Shown here in pieces: positions 22,870 through 34,072 of a stretch of 64,000 nt of DNA. How positions within the stretch are numbered: position 1 is the first letter of the stretch; each line of letters starts with the position of its first letter. A model generated the notes under the pieces. That model ran no database searches and was not told the DNA's origin. It saw only the letters and a list, made by a program, of their open reading frames with translations. The DNA comes from Neofusicoccum parvum (Eukaryota; Ascomycota; Dothideomycetes; Botryosphaeriales; Botryosphaeriaceae), in the NCBI GenBank assembly GCA_020912385.1, contig CP087213.1:1302001-1366000 (forward strand). The letters run 5' to 3'. Position numbers and translations under genes: made by a program.

Positions 22870-24077
22870 CTAGTAATCGTCATCACCGTACCTCGCCTCG
22901 TCCCTCCCCTCATCATAGCTCTGCTCCAAACCGTCCCCATACCTCTCGACATCGTCTCCAAACCTCTCGACATTCCCCACTCCCTCACCGACCCACTCCG
23001 CCGCATTTTCCGGCGCGTTCTCGACCGCGTCCACCGTGTTGTCCCACCCCTGCTCGACGTTGTTCTCCGCACGGTCCCAGCCTTGTTCCACGTTGTTCTC
23101 CATGTTGTCCCAACCCTGCTCGACGTTGTTTTCGGCGCGATCCCAGCCCTGTTCGACGTTCTCCGGGATGTTCTCGACGGTGCCGACGGCCTCGCCGGTC
23201 CAGCGGGCGGCATTGTCGGGGAACTCCTCAACATCGTCGACTGCGTGGTCGGCCTTTTGCTCGAGGCGGGCCTTGTCTTCGTCCCAGTCATCCGCTTCTG
23301 AATGTTAGCGTGTCCGCGAGTCTACGAAAGAGCATGGGGGACCCGGAACGTCTTTTTTTTTTCTCTCTCTCCCGGCCAACAGAACGTGTCAAGCCCGCGA
23401 GTACCTGCATGGGCAGTTGAAGCATTCGTCCGGGGGCAGAAGTACTTTGATTGAATTATCAAAGCGATCCGGATGAATGCTTCAACTACCCACAAGCGAG
23501 GTTCGCTTTGAAGCCAACCGTTCCTTTGACGACCCGCTACGGGGTGAACGACCAAGCGGCGTAAAGCAAAACACTCACCAATCTTCTCACCCTCATGCAT
23601 CAACAGCGCTCCACCCGCCAACCCGGCCGCGGCGCCAATGGCCCCGTACATCAAGCCATTCCCGCCCGACGACTTCTTCTCCTCGACGTACTCCACGCGC
23701 TCGCCGCCGCCGCCGTATCCGCCGCCATACCCGCCGCCGTACCCCTGGGCCTGCGGCGGCGGCGGGCCTCCCTGGTAGTAGCCCGCCTGCTGGTAGCTGC
23801 TGCCCGGATGCTCGAAGGTGCGCGCGCCGGTCTGCTCGTTGATGAAGATCCAGCGGCCGTCCTGGCCGTCCCAGCGCGCCACCCACGGCGGCTGGACGGG
23901 CGGCGGCTGCGGCGCCCCGCCGTAGCTCCCTCCTCCGCCTTGGCTGTATCCGCCTTGGCTGTACCCGCCTTGGTTGTATCCGCCTTGGTTGTACCCGCCG
24001 CCGCCGTAGGATTCCTGCTGCGAGGAGGAGCCCCCGGAGTGCGTGAACTCGGAGACGAGATCGCCGATGAGGCCCAT
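22870..24077 (-). CDS. WW-like, glycine-zipper and 11-mer repeat protein, function unknown
   Basis: Exons are 23579-24077 and 22870-23297, 308 residues; the 281-base intron (23298-23578) starts GTGAGT and ends TTCAG, and joining gives GEKI-EADDWDED in frame. Parts in order: residues 1-15 helical (MGLIGDLVSEF); residues 25-50 repeats of GGYNQ/GGYSQ; residues 61-92 a WW-like module (W65, W69, W76, P91) whose usual second Trp is Phe88; a GYGGG-rich linker; residues 140-160 a glycine-zipper hydrophobic stretch (MYGAIGAAAGLAGGALL); then an acidic C-terminal half with four tandem 11-residue units (NVEQGWDRAEN type) coded at 23029-23160. Eleven-residue periodicity is known from amphipathic helices of LEA and perilipin-like proteins, so lipid or membrane contact is a guess. 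No family name recognised with certainty. Confidence 0.75.
23029..23160 (-). repeat. Four tandem 33-base coding repeats
   Basis: Four head-to-tail copies of a 33-base unit in exon 2 of the WW-like gene, each encoding NVEQGWD plus four residues (RAEN, NMEN, RAEN, NTVD). Copy boundaries on the plus strand are 23128-23160, 23095-23127, 23062-23094 and 23029-23061. The first and third copies encode identical residues, suggesting recent unit exchange. Confidence 0.85.
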
Positions 24078-24922
24078 GGCTGCGTCGGTCTTTGGTGTTG
24101 CGGGTGAGGGGTTGTTGGCTGCTAACACAGCTGCTGCAGGATCCAAGACACTGCGGGGTAGGGGTGGTGCAGGGCGGCGGCAGGCGAGATGGCAGGGGAG
24201 CTTTATGCGACGCGGCGCGGGAGCACCCAGGACAGAGATACGAAGCGCTGGAAATTTCAGGGCCGGGCGATCAGGTGGGCAATCTCGGCGCAGAGGGAGC
24301 TGATGGGGCAATTGATGTGCTGGCCAAGTGCGAGCAGCTCGTCTGGGCTTAAATGCCTCCCCCACCCGGACGGATGTCGCGGCGAGCAACCCTGGCGTTG
24401 ATCTGGACGGGGCTGCGCGGGTGCGTGGTTTTCGGTGCGGCGCCACACGGCTGGCCCGCCGGGTCTCGCAGCGCCCGTGTTCTTGCGTCGCCGTGGTTGA
24501 TTGGCGCTCGAGCGGCGAGTGTCCAGGCCGGCGAGATGATGATCTCCCGCCCGCGGCGCCAAGCCGTCGCCCCAAAGCTTGGCCAGGCTTGTCTGCTGCC
24601 TGCCCCGGTTCTGCGCGCTCCCCTTGCATCCATCGCCTCCACCGTCTGATTGGGCCAGGCTCGCGAGTCGTGGGGTGTGTTGCAGCTCGCACTAATTAAG
24701 AAGATGAAGGCGGAGGAAGACAATCCCCAGGCATGTGTACCAGCACGTCCATTGGCTTCGTCCAAGGCTTGTTGAGATTATTTTTCGTGGTCTATTGAAG
24801 CAAGAATCAAATACAAATAAAAATACAGAAGCATGTACAAGTGGTGAGCAACACCCGAAGAGGGTGCAGTGAAAGACCGAGTGGAGACATCACCAGGCCG
24901 TGCCCTTCGCCTCGCCAACACC
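24078..24922. other. Spacer between the P450 stop and the WW-like gene start
   Basis: About 845 bases, holding the promoter of the WW-like gene and the 3' region of the P450, both on the minus strand. An AT-rich patch lies at 24765-24830. No gene recognised. Confidence 0.5.
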
Positions 24923-26765
24923 TCATCGAACAAGTTCTCCTCCGTCCTCCGCCTTCCTCCTCCTCACCTCAATCTCCGCCTTTTCCTCCGGCACCGAGAA
25001 ATCGCTGACCGGCATGTTCTCCGGCCGCTTCTCCAGCGGTTTGATGTCATACTCCAGCGCCACGTGCGCCAGGAACAGCTTCATCACGTTCGCGGCCAGG
25101 AACCTGCCCGGACACACGTGCCTGCCCCTGCTGAACGCCAGAAACGTGTCGCTCGCCGCCGTCATGCCGCCTCCCTTCACCGTCAGCCCCCCGTCCTTGC
25201 CGCCACCCTCACCTTCCCCCGCGGAACCCGCTTCTTCATCCGCGGAAGAGGACGAGGACGAGGACGAGGACGAGGCGGCGGCGGCGGCAGACCCAACGAA
25301 CCGCCACGGCCGGAACTCGGCCGCATCCGCCCCGTACACCTCCTCGTCCCTCTGCACCGTGCTGACCGGAACCGCCAGCCACGCCCCCCGCGGCGCGACG
25401 GCCCCGGCTTCACATGTGGCGCCGGGCAGCGCGACGCCCTCGGGCGCCAGCACCTCGTGCACCAGGCCGCGGCCGCCGAAGGGGTGCAGGCGGAGGGTCT
25501 CCTTGATGAAGGAGTCGGCGCGCACGAGGGAGAGCAGGGAGACGCGGGTCCAGGCGGCGTTGTTGTTGTTGCTGTTGTTGCGGGAGCGGACGGCGGCGGC
25601 CTCGTGGCGGAGGAGGGAGGGGGTGGCCGGGTCGCTGGAGGCGAGGTTGAGGAGGGTGTTGGTGAGGGCGAGGTAGGTGGTGGGGATGGCGGCGAAGCCG
25701 AGGATGAGGGAGAGGCGGGCGGCGATGAGGGCGGGCGAGCGGTCGGCCGGGTCGGCGGAGGCGAGGGCGGTGGCGACGTGGTGGTGGAGGATGTCGTTGG
25801 GCGGGCGGCGGGAGGAGGGGGAAGACAGCTGGGCGATGCGGTCGTCGATGAGGGGGAAGAGCGTCTGGTTCATGCGCCAGGCGTGGTAGCGGGCCGGGAG
25901 GAGGAGGACGGGGCCGAGGACGGGCTTCAGCATCCGCGGGACGAAGATGCCGAGCAGGCCGGAGCCCGTCGTCAGGAAGAGGGACCACCTGTCGGCGTGT
26001 CTGAGGAAGGCCTTGTCCTGGGAAAGCTCCTTTCCGAAGAAGATGCGGACGGAGGTTCGGATCGACATCTGCCTGACTGTGTCGAGCACGCGGACGGACT
26101 TCCATTCCTCCGTGTTTGTTCCCCATACTTCCTCCAGTCCGGTGCGGACTTCCTCGGCGATGTCTCCAGTCAGGGCTGCCAGGTGGCGGTTGATATCGAG
26201 CTTGATGGTGGAGGCGTGGAAAATTTCCCCTTTTGGAATAGCTGGAAGTGAATATCTTGACTGGATCATGTGGTCCATCATCTTCGGCTGGCTGATGCGG
26301 TCCTCGGGCTGCCGCAAGAGCCAGGGGATGGCAGAGGGAGGAAGAACGATCAGCTGTTTGTGCCAAATGTTCGGCGATGCGTAAGCCCTGCCCGTCTTGC
26401 TGTACTAATTGGAAGAATCAGCGGCTCCGCTACGGCAAGAAAATCGTGCGTCCAGGCAGACGGCAAGGCACTAACAGAGCAAAATCACTGTGTCTTTTCT
26501 GCTCACGACTATAAGACATATTGCTCACCTTCTCATACCCCTCTCTCAAGTACTCGTTTCCGCATTTTGCTTCACGGAAGTGCGCCCTGGGTATCTGTAG
26601 CCACTCATCTCGAAGCCCAACCCAAGGCAATGAACTTGGCAGCGATGTAGAACCCAGGCGTCTGCAAGACAGAAAGGAGACGAGAAGCAAACAAAGGGAA
26701 AGCAAAGTTATGCGAGAGTTGAAGAAAGATATACTTTCGATCCAGCCGAGGATCGCGTCGTCCAT
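24923..26765 (-). CDS. Cytochrome P450 monooxygenase, membrane-anchored
   Basis: Heme-thiolate oxygenase of the endoplasmic reticulum; substrate unknown. Exons are 26529-26765 and 24923-26404, 572 residues, with a 124-base intron (26405-26528) that joins EGYEK to YSKTGRAYASPNIW. N-terminal anchor: ITLLSLCLLLVSFLSC at about residues 19-34, then basic RRLG and a Pro-containing hinge. The I-helix is GFAAIPTTYLAL, the ExxR motif is KETLR, and the heme loop FSRGRHVCPGRF holds Cys510. An insert of about 40 residues, with a run of ten Ser followed by acidic and Gly-rich sequence, lies between WRFVG and the heme loop; it comes from a trinucleotide repeat around 25245-25290. The start at 26765 agrees with the TATA box at 26844-26852. 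It resembles the fungal P450s that contain ent-kaurene oxidase-like enzymes; no partner biosynthetic genes are seen nearby. Confidence 0.88.
25245..25290. repeat. Trinucleotide repeat in the P450 gene
   Basis: GAGGAC/GGCGGC-type trinucleotide runs on the plus strand, read on the minus strand as a Ser run followed by Asp-Glu and preceded by Ala. It accounts for the poly-Ser insert near the heme loop. Confidence 0.75.
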
Positions 26766-26843
26766 ATTGGTGTCGGGGAAAGATGGACAAAGTATTGCTA
26801 GACACGGAAAGTCGGGAGAATCTGCCATTGCCCTCGTGCAAGT

Positions 26844-26852
26844 CTTTATATA
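26844..26852 (-). promoter_or_regulatory. TATA box of the P450 gene
   Basis: TATATAAAG on the minus strand, about 80 bases before the chosen ATG at 26765. An upstream in-frame ATG at 26828 lies only 16 bases from this box, so it is probably not transcribed. Confidence 0.55.
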
Positions 26853-27224
26853 CGGCGGTGGTAGAGCAAAGGGTGCACAGCTTGGGCGCACGGTCTGAGA
26901 ACACAAGATGGGTCACAGTGGTGGCTATGGCTGATGCAGTTGCGTCCCCCAGATCCACGCATGGCGTTCATCCTTCTAGGCAGCCGCATTGGCAAATTTT
27001 GAGATAGCACACCTGGTTGGCCAGTCGTCACGGGTGGCAGCCACTGATGCACAGCTGAGACCGTCCATTCCACCTGGAGGCAGCAACCTTCGCTTTTGTG
27101 GCTTCATTTTCGTTCACACGCCTCACTACTAGGTTTATACGCGTATTTGAAGTTTTGGTGCTGGTAGGATTCGGGAGGCTTGCGGGCTTAGCCGCGGATC
27201 GAGTGGCACTTCAGCAAAGAACCC

Positions 27225-27254
27225 ACCAATCAATTGAGGGTTGCGTTGATTGGT
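27225..27254. promoter_or_regulatory. Inverted pair of CCAAT boxes
   Basis: ACCAATCAA at 27225-27233 and its exact reverse complement TTGATTGGT at 27246-27254, separated by 12 bases. CCAAT is the binding core of the fungal HAP/CBC complex. The pair lies about 370 bases upstream of the P450 TATA box; function is inferred. Confidence 0.4.
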
Positions 27255-27588
27255 TGGTCTCGAAACCTGGTGTTTAGAGGTCTGTATGTAATCCGTACGT
27301 TCACGGTATCAAATACGCAGCGATCGGACCGCTTCACGCATGAGTCCACGTGGGGGTCCGCGTTCAGCTAAGGGTATATCATAGGCTAGATTGCTTTCTT
27401 TTGATCGGACGACTTGCCCCAAAGCACTAGCCAAAGCAATCCCAGCTATCTTGTTCATCTGGTGTTGCCATAGTCGCCGATAATGAGACCGTGCTGCGAA
27501 GACGGTCCGATCCTCCCGTCAGCTGACGGCCGTTTCATCAGCTTGATGACAATCTTATGCATTGCCGAGTGAGCAACAGGGTTGCCCA

Positions 27589-29376
27589 TCAAGATTTGGC
27601 AGCCTCGCTTGCGGCCTCTTGGTGGGTCTCAGCCAGGGTTTCCTGGTCTTCCGATGGACTTGAGTACGTCCGACCGAACGTGGCGAGCTTCTCCCTTCTG
27701 GCCTCGAAAAGGTCGAAGCCTCTACCCACCATAGGCGTCAGAAGTAATGCGCCATCGTCATCTTCAATTCTCTGGCGCAATCTTTCGTTCAAAACCTTGA
27801 TGGTAGTCTGCAAATGCTTCCACCCAAAGGTTTTTCTCCCTAGGTCGTTGGTAGGGTCAGCGGGATCGCAAATGCAGAGAAGATACGGCTGTCCTTCGTT
27901 TTGGAGGCCAATCCTCTTCCGGGTTTTTAGTTGCTGGACAAGATTAGTGGGCTGAAACGTGGCGTGCGTGTGGGAGCATACCTCTTTCTCTTCAAGGCTC
28001 TGTGTTGGCTTTGTCTCGATCTTCGGCAAGATCTCCAGGGGCTCGAGGGAGATCCAATTCTTTGTAGTGTCGAAATTGGAATAAAAATCCATAAAGGCAA
28101 GGAGCTGGGCGGCGGGGTCGTCCTTGGCCGTCTGCGGTCCGAATTTGATGCCGGCGACGATCATGTAGAAGATGCTGTAGGAGCCCATACCTCCTCTGAA
28201 GACATCGGTGAGTCCTCTGATCTCCAACATGTACTTCACAAGCGTGTAGACAGTGCGAAGGGCCGGCATGTCTTCAAGGAACCGTGCCATGACTGTACGT
28301 GCGTGGCTGGTGTCATTGCTGCACACTAGCTGGACGTCCAATCCCGAGACAGCATGCTGCATGGACATGAGTGGATATCTTGAATGGCGAAGGAAAACCA
28401 GTATGAAACTGCCGTCATCCTCGTAGAACGGAAAGGCCTTAGTGAGGGATGCTTGAAACTGTTGTCTCCTGTGGTATTTCGGTGCTTGCTTTGCATCGCT
28501 CTCTTCTGAGACTACCGGATTGTAGACGCGAAGGTCTATGTCGGACGTGACCAGCGCCAGACCGGAACGTTCTGAGCCAAAAACTTCAAGCTGTACTTCC
28601 TTCGAGCTGCGGTACCACACTGCCCGTGTTTGTTCCAACACAGCGGCACGACCAGCTTGCTCATCGGGCGTTGGCTTAAGATAGTCGCAGAAAGCCTCCA
28701 TTTCAGCGCGAAGTCTGTGAGGAAGTCAGCACCTTCGAAAATTGTATTACGGGGCAAGGAGGCCGGACCTTTCCAGCGCCGTGCCGTTCGCCAGCCGTGA
28801 GGCGGCGGACCAAGGCAAATCCTCTTCCAGAACATCCTGCCTGTCGTACAGCGGTTCAACGTATTCTCCCACATAGTCGGCCGGAGGCACACCTCGGACC
28901 TTGGCCCCGACCCTATACACAGACACTTTCCTTGTACTCGCCCACGGATATTCGCTTTCCTTCCCCGAGAGATGTTTTCTGAACTTCCCCGAGGGCCTGT
29001 CCACTGACCGCACACTATGGGAGCTCGCAGGCTCAGACTCGGGGCCAACGATTGGGTCGAAGCGATCCAGAGGCAGCTCGGGTCTGAACCACACAGATGA
29101 GTCGGCTACGGCGCCGGCGGCCGTCTTGTGGATGATGGAGTCGCGATTGACGCGGCGGTGGGCCTCAAGGGCGACAGCCAGGCTGCTGGTGTCATTGATG
29201 CGAGCCTGCCTGCGTCGATTGCCAGGGTAGCGGGCCGGAGTGGAATAAGCGGCAGCAGAGCGGTGCGGATTCGGGCTCGGGCGCGGCCTGCTCAGAGGGA
29301 TGTTGAACAGGCGCAAGAGGACGGCCGAGGGGCGCAGCGCATTCCCAGCATGGCAGACGGCGTGTTCGCCGGGCAT
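27589..29376 (-). CDS. Non-canonical poly(A) polymerase-type nucleotidyltransferase
   Basis: Adds nucleotides to RNA 3' ends in related proteins (Cid1/Trf4 superfamily); its substrate here is unknown. Exons are 28769-29376, 27982-28714 and 27589-27933, 561 residues. The catalytic signature is FGSERSGLALVTSDIDLRVY with Gly249-Ser250, Asp261 and Asp263; a third Asp (329) sits in SGLDVQLVC. The central domain and the PAP-associated segment with LLCICDPADPTNDLGRK follow. The N-terminus has many Arg and Ser and few acids over about 60 residues, which suggests mitochondrial import. Intron 2 (27934-27981) is 48 bases and has no in-frame stop. Intron 1 (28715-28768) uses a weak donor, GTCCGG, but is needed to join ALER to LRAEMEAFCDYLKP. 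Divergent from tps2. Confidence 0.82.
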
Positions 29377-30379
29377 AGCTGGCGGGCGCGGCGGTCGAGG
29401 GCGGGCAGTGGCAGGGCGTGCTGGGCTTGAGCTTTCTCACGGGCGCGCGTCGAGAGCAACAGGTTGCCCGGATTCCGTGGGTTGGGCAGATCACGTGCGG
29501 ACGCATTGGCCGCAGCGGCGTCTCATTGGCCAATGGCGCGCGCATCTCTCGCTGCAGCTGCGCGCTGCTCGAGTCTGGGGCTCAAGGAGACGTCTCGCAG
29601 GAGAAAAGGAGACGGCCGCCTGTCCGTTCGCAGCTGGCAGCGCTCGCACGGCACGACGGCGATCCCGCTTCGGGCACCGCGCTGGCCTCTTCGGCGGCGC
29701 CATGGCTGGCTCGCCGCTGCAGGGCGGCCGCAGGTGGGTGTGAGATGACATGTGAAGCGACCGCACGCACGCCGTGCTGACGGGCAGAAGGGGCAGCTGG
29801 GCGGGCCGGCTGCGCGTGGCATGACGATCGGACGCAGAACAGGCAATCGAAGAGCTCCGACGGCTCCAGAAGAGCGGCGACTCAGCGGGCGTGCTGCTGG
29901 CGGGCCGGGCCACAGGGCCAGAGGCCCAGGCCGGCTGGAATGACGTGGATTTACTTAATGTCCCAGGCGGCCGTTGGAGGGGCTCTCCGCCCGCCGCCCG
30001 CCGCCCGCCGCCCGCTCCTCCACGGCCGATCTGCTCTTATTGCACCGCCAGACACAGCTCGCCCTTTAAAGCTGACCAGTCCTGCGCCAATCCCACGCTG
30101 CCGCTTCTCCCCGCCGTGCGACCAGCGAGCTGACCCTGCACGCTCCCTGCCACAAGCACGCCTGCTCGCCGCACCTGCTCCCTGCTCCGCGCGCCAGACC
30201 GAGGGAGCTTGTTGCCCAATTCTGCGCGCCGCCTGACGTCAACCGCAGCTTCTTCACGCGCGGCACCACCACCACCGCGCAGCCCGCCCATAGCAAAGGT
30301 ATCTTCGCGAGCGCTGTCCCATGTCCATTCCCGAGCACCCTCCGCACTTCGACACGCCGCCCCCCTGCTGACCGCCGGA
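29377..30379. promoter_or_regulatory. Divergent promoter region nucleotidyltransferase / tps2
   Basis: About 1 kb, very GC-rich. It contains a short tandem CCGCCCG array at 29990-30012 and one AGGGG, the core of stress-response elements, at 29978-29982. In yeast tps2 is driven by such elements; a single copy here is weak evidence. No gene recognised. Confidence 0.5.
29990..30012. repeat. Short CCGCCCG tandem array
   Basis: About three copies of a 7-base unit (CCGCCCG) in the tps2 upstream region. Could be a GC-box-like tract or simple slippage. Confidence 0.6.
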
Positions 30380-33300
30380 ATGCAGTACGACTCGCGGGAG
30401 TCCGAAGCCATGCCCGCTGAGCCCGCGAGGCCAGAGGGGGAGTCCCCCGAGGAGACGCATCCCGCCCTCCAGTCCAGCGTGACGGCCGTCCCCGTCACGC
30501 CTGACGCGCACACCGCCAGCCGCTCTGCCTACTTCGAACCTGATGCGCCCGCCGAGCAGCACCCCGCTAAGGCCTTTGACTCCGAGAAGCTCCCGCGCGG
30601 CCCGCAGTGGAATCCCAACTCGACCGGCGATGACTGCGCCAGCTCGCCCACCGACGTTGCCGCCGGCGCAAAGAGCCCAGAGGAGATTCTGCGGAGGTTG
30701 AGCCGGCCCAGCTTGGACTCGGCGGAGAAGGCCGATCTGGCGGACATTGACCCGAAGGCTGCCCACCCCAACCTCAATCTCAGCGGTGGCGTTATCAGCG
30801 CAACTACCTGCGTGCCTTACAGCATCGGCTACTCTCCGGGCAACGATTGGGTAAGTGGGACCGTGTCTGCTCGGGACTAAAGCTGACAGCCATTCCCCAG
30901 GAACTGCGCTCCAGACGCGGCACCTCTGCCCTTTTCGACTCCTTCTCCTATCTTGCTTCCGCCGCATCTCCCTGGGATCACACTTTGGTAGGCTGGACTG
31001 GCGAGATCGGAATCGCCCCGGATGCGCAGCCCACCTTTGGCGATACTGTTGCGGGCGCCAATGGTACCAATCCGCTCAATAAGGCCTCCGCGCCCATTCC
31101 CGTCGATCCCACATCGAAGCCACCGCAGCCAGCCCACATTGAAGGCATCAGCGTTGATCGGGAACACCGTGCGCGTCTGGAGAAACAATTGGAGCGCGAT
31201 CATGGTGGCAGGATCGTTCCTGTGTGGCTCTACGATGAACTGCACGAGGACAACGATATGGTTGTCCTGAAGAACCAGTCTCGCTGGCGTCAGTTTGCCG
31301 AGAAGGAACTTTACACCCTCTTCCACTACAAGCAAAATGAGCCTGCCGATGGACGTGCCGCCCGCAAAGCCTGGGCCGACTATTATCGCATGAACAAGAT
31401 GTTTGCCGACAAGATCCTCGAGATCTATAAACCTGGCGACATCATCATGATTCATGACTACTATCTTCTCCTGCTTCCTAGCCTACTTCGTCAGCGCCTC
31501 CCGAACGTGTACATTGGCTTCTTCCTCCACATTCCTTTCCCTAGCAGCGAGTTCTACAGGTGCCTGAGCCGTCGCAAGGAGATCCTCGAGGGTGTCCTTG
31601 GAGCTAACATGGTTGGTTTCCAATCATACAGCTACTCGCGTCATTTCTCATCTTGTTGCACTCGTGTCCTTGGCTTCGACTCATCCTCCGCCGGGGTTGA
31701 TGCGTACGGTGCTCACGTGGCCGTTGACGTCTTCCCTATCGGGATCAATGCAGCAGCTACGCAACGCATTGCTCTGCACGACAACGCGGTATCGGAAAAG
31801 GTCAAGGGCATTCGCGAGCTCTACAAAGATAAGAAGATCATCGTTGGCCGTGACAGGCTGGATGCCGTCAGGGGTGTTGCGCAGAAGCTGCAAGCGTTCG
31901 AGGTCTTCCTGGAGCGTTACCCGGAATGGCGGGAGAAGGTTGTTCTCATTCAGGTCACCAGCCCAAACAACAGCCAGGAGAACTCCAATGATCCCGACAA
32001 CAAGTTTGTTAACAAGATCTCTGATCTTGTCTCGAGAATCAACGGGGCCTACGGATCTCTCAGCTTCGCACCCGTCCAGCACTTCCCGCAATACCTGTCG
32101 AAGGAGGAGTATTTCGCACTCTTGCGTGTGGCCGATGTTGGCCTCATCACCAGTGTTCGTGACGGAATGAACACAACCAGCATGGAGTATGTCATTGCCC
32201 AGAAGGACCGCCAAAGTCCTTTGATTCTCTCGGAGTTCTCTGGTACCGCCGGCAGCCTTGGCAGCGCCATCCACATTAACCCCTGGGATCTTGGTGGCGT
32301 TGCTGATGCAATCGACCGCGCTCTTACCATGACTGAAGAGGAGCGCAAGGACCAGCACGACCAGCTGTACAAGCACGTCATCACCAACAACGTTCAGGCA
32401 TGGATGAGCAGCTATCTTCGACGTCTCATGACGAACCTCTCTTCCTTCGACCAGTCATTCGCCACACCTGCACTGGATCGGGCCAAGCTGCTCTCCCAAT
32501 ACAGAAAGGCAAAGAAGCGCTTGTTCATGTTCGATTATGATGGGACTCTCACTCCGATTGTCAAGGACCCTCAGTCGGCGATTCCATCCGACCGAGTTAT
32601 CCGCACCATCAAAACACTTGCTTCGGATCCGAACAACGCTGTGTGGATCATCAGTGGACGTGACCAAGCTTTCCTTGACGAATGGATGGGCCATATCACC
32701 GAGCTTGGCCTCAGCGCCGAACACGGTAGCTTCATGCGCCATCCGAGGAGCGAAATTTGGGAAAGCCTGACCGATAAGACTGATATGAGTTGGCAGTCGG
32801 ACGTCATGCAGGTGTTCCAGCATTACACCGAGAGAACTCAAGGTATGTACTTGCCATGCTCAATCTTCGATACAATCTAACCGTGGCTAGGGTCTTTTAT
32901 CGAAAGGAAGAAGATTGCCTTGACCTGGCACTACCGCCGTGCTGATCCCGAGTACGGAGCTTTCCAAGCTCGTGAGTGCCAGAAGCACCTCGAAGCCACT
33001 GTTGCCAAGAAATACGAGGTCGAGGTCATGACCGGCAAGGCCAACTTGGAGGTTCGTCCGAGATTTGTAAACAAGGGCGAAATCGCAAAGCGTCTTGTGG
33101 CCGATTACGGCGACTCTCCTCCAGAGTTTATCTTCTGTTCTGGGGATGACTTCACGGATGAAGGTAAGGCTGCCTACGTGCTCTTCACTGTTGAGTTGAC
33201 TGACCATGCAACAGACATGTTCCGTGCTCTACGAGGCTCAAAGCTGCCGGAGGACCATGTGTTTTCCGTCACTGTCGGTGCCAGCTCGAAGCAGACCTTG

Positions 33301-33429
33301 GCTTCTTGGCATCTTTTGGAGCCGGCGGACGTCGTCTCGTGTATCGCACTTCTCAACGGCTCTGCCGATGCCGGCAACATCGGCGCCGTCGCTGTGGTCG
33401 ATGGCACAGTCCCGGAGTCTCGACTTTGA
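30380..33429 (+). CDS. tps2: Trehalose-6-phosphate phosphatase Tps2
   Basis: Removes phosphate from trehalose-6-phosphate, the second step of trehalose synthesis; part of the cytosolic trehalose synthase complex and needed for heat and stress tolerance. Exons are 30380-30850, 30901-32842, 32891-33163 and 33215-33429, 966 residues; all introns are GT-AG and 48-51 bases. The N-terminal 150 residues are Pro/Ser/Glu-rich and look disordered. A GT20 synthase-like domain follows (HDYYLLLLPSLLRQRLPN, GFFLHIPFPSSEFYRCL, RDGMNTTSMEYV). The C-terminal HAD phosphatase domain has FDYDGTLTP with Asp702 and Asp704, VWIISGRDQAFLDEW, LSAEHGSF and FIFCSGDDFTDEDMFRAL; the last is formed across intron 3. Start chosen at the first ATG preceding the acidic tail region; Met at 30410 is possible. 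Confidence 0.95.
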
Positions 33430-34072
33430 ACTCAAATCACGTAATGGGAGGAAGGCGTAAGGGGGGGAAGTAACACGGGAAGGAAAAAAAAGCCTCTAGA
33501 CTATGTGATCACGAAGCATTTCTCAAGGCGCAGTGGAACCAGCAAAGGTATGAAGGGCAGGCATCATGACAGCATGAAGAGTATAACAGGGCGACTCGGG
33601 AACGACAATGGGAGGAAGGACTCTGGATACCTAGAGAAAGTGGATCAGCATAGACGGGACTTTGCTCTCACCTTTTTTTTTCTTTTTTCCGATTCATTAA
33701 TAGACGGGAAAGGCAGACCATGGCATTCAAAATAGACATCTTCCCTTTCCTGTTCTCAGAGGTCATGATACACGAGATGATTTTGAGAGTTTGAGGTGGA
33801 CAAAGATGAATCCCTGACCTGATTCCCTGGCCAGCCTTCGAAGCTTGAAAATCTCCCACCGGAAAGCGCAGCGTGAGAGGAGCTGAAGTGATTACGTAGG
33901 TGCTTTCAACATGAGGTGGCCGTTTGCAAAGGTGTGGGATCCACAGCGACCCCTTTTCTAACCATCTGTTCCCAGCACAACCCAGAACAACGCAGGTGTA
34001 TATATCTACAAGCCCAAAACTTTTTTCTCCTTCTCCCCCCCTCCCGCTACTTTAACCTTGTCCCAAATTCGC
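33430..34072. other. Convergent 3' region tps2 / utp18
   Basis: About 640 bases of tail-to-tail spacer with T/C-rich runs (33671-33690 and 34020-34045). No gene recognised. Confidence 0.55.

Larger units (their letters stand above)
26766..27588. promoter_or_regulatory. Upstream region of the P450 gene
   Basis: About 820 bases between the P450 start and the stop of the nucleotidyltransferase gene. It has a TATA box near the P450 and a pair of inverted CCAAT motifs at 27225-27254. No gene recognised. Confidence 0.5.

Noticed and set aside
24869..26251. 460-codon plus-strand frame antisense to the P450
   Set aside because: Gly/Glu/Val-rich product is the mirror of the P450 codons; the minus strand has all P450 motifs.
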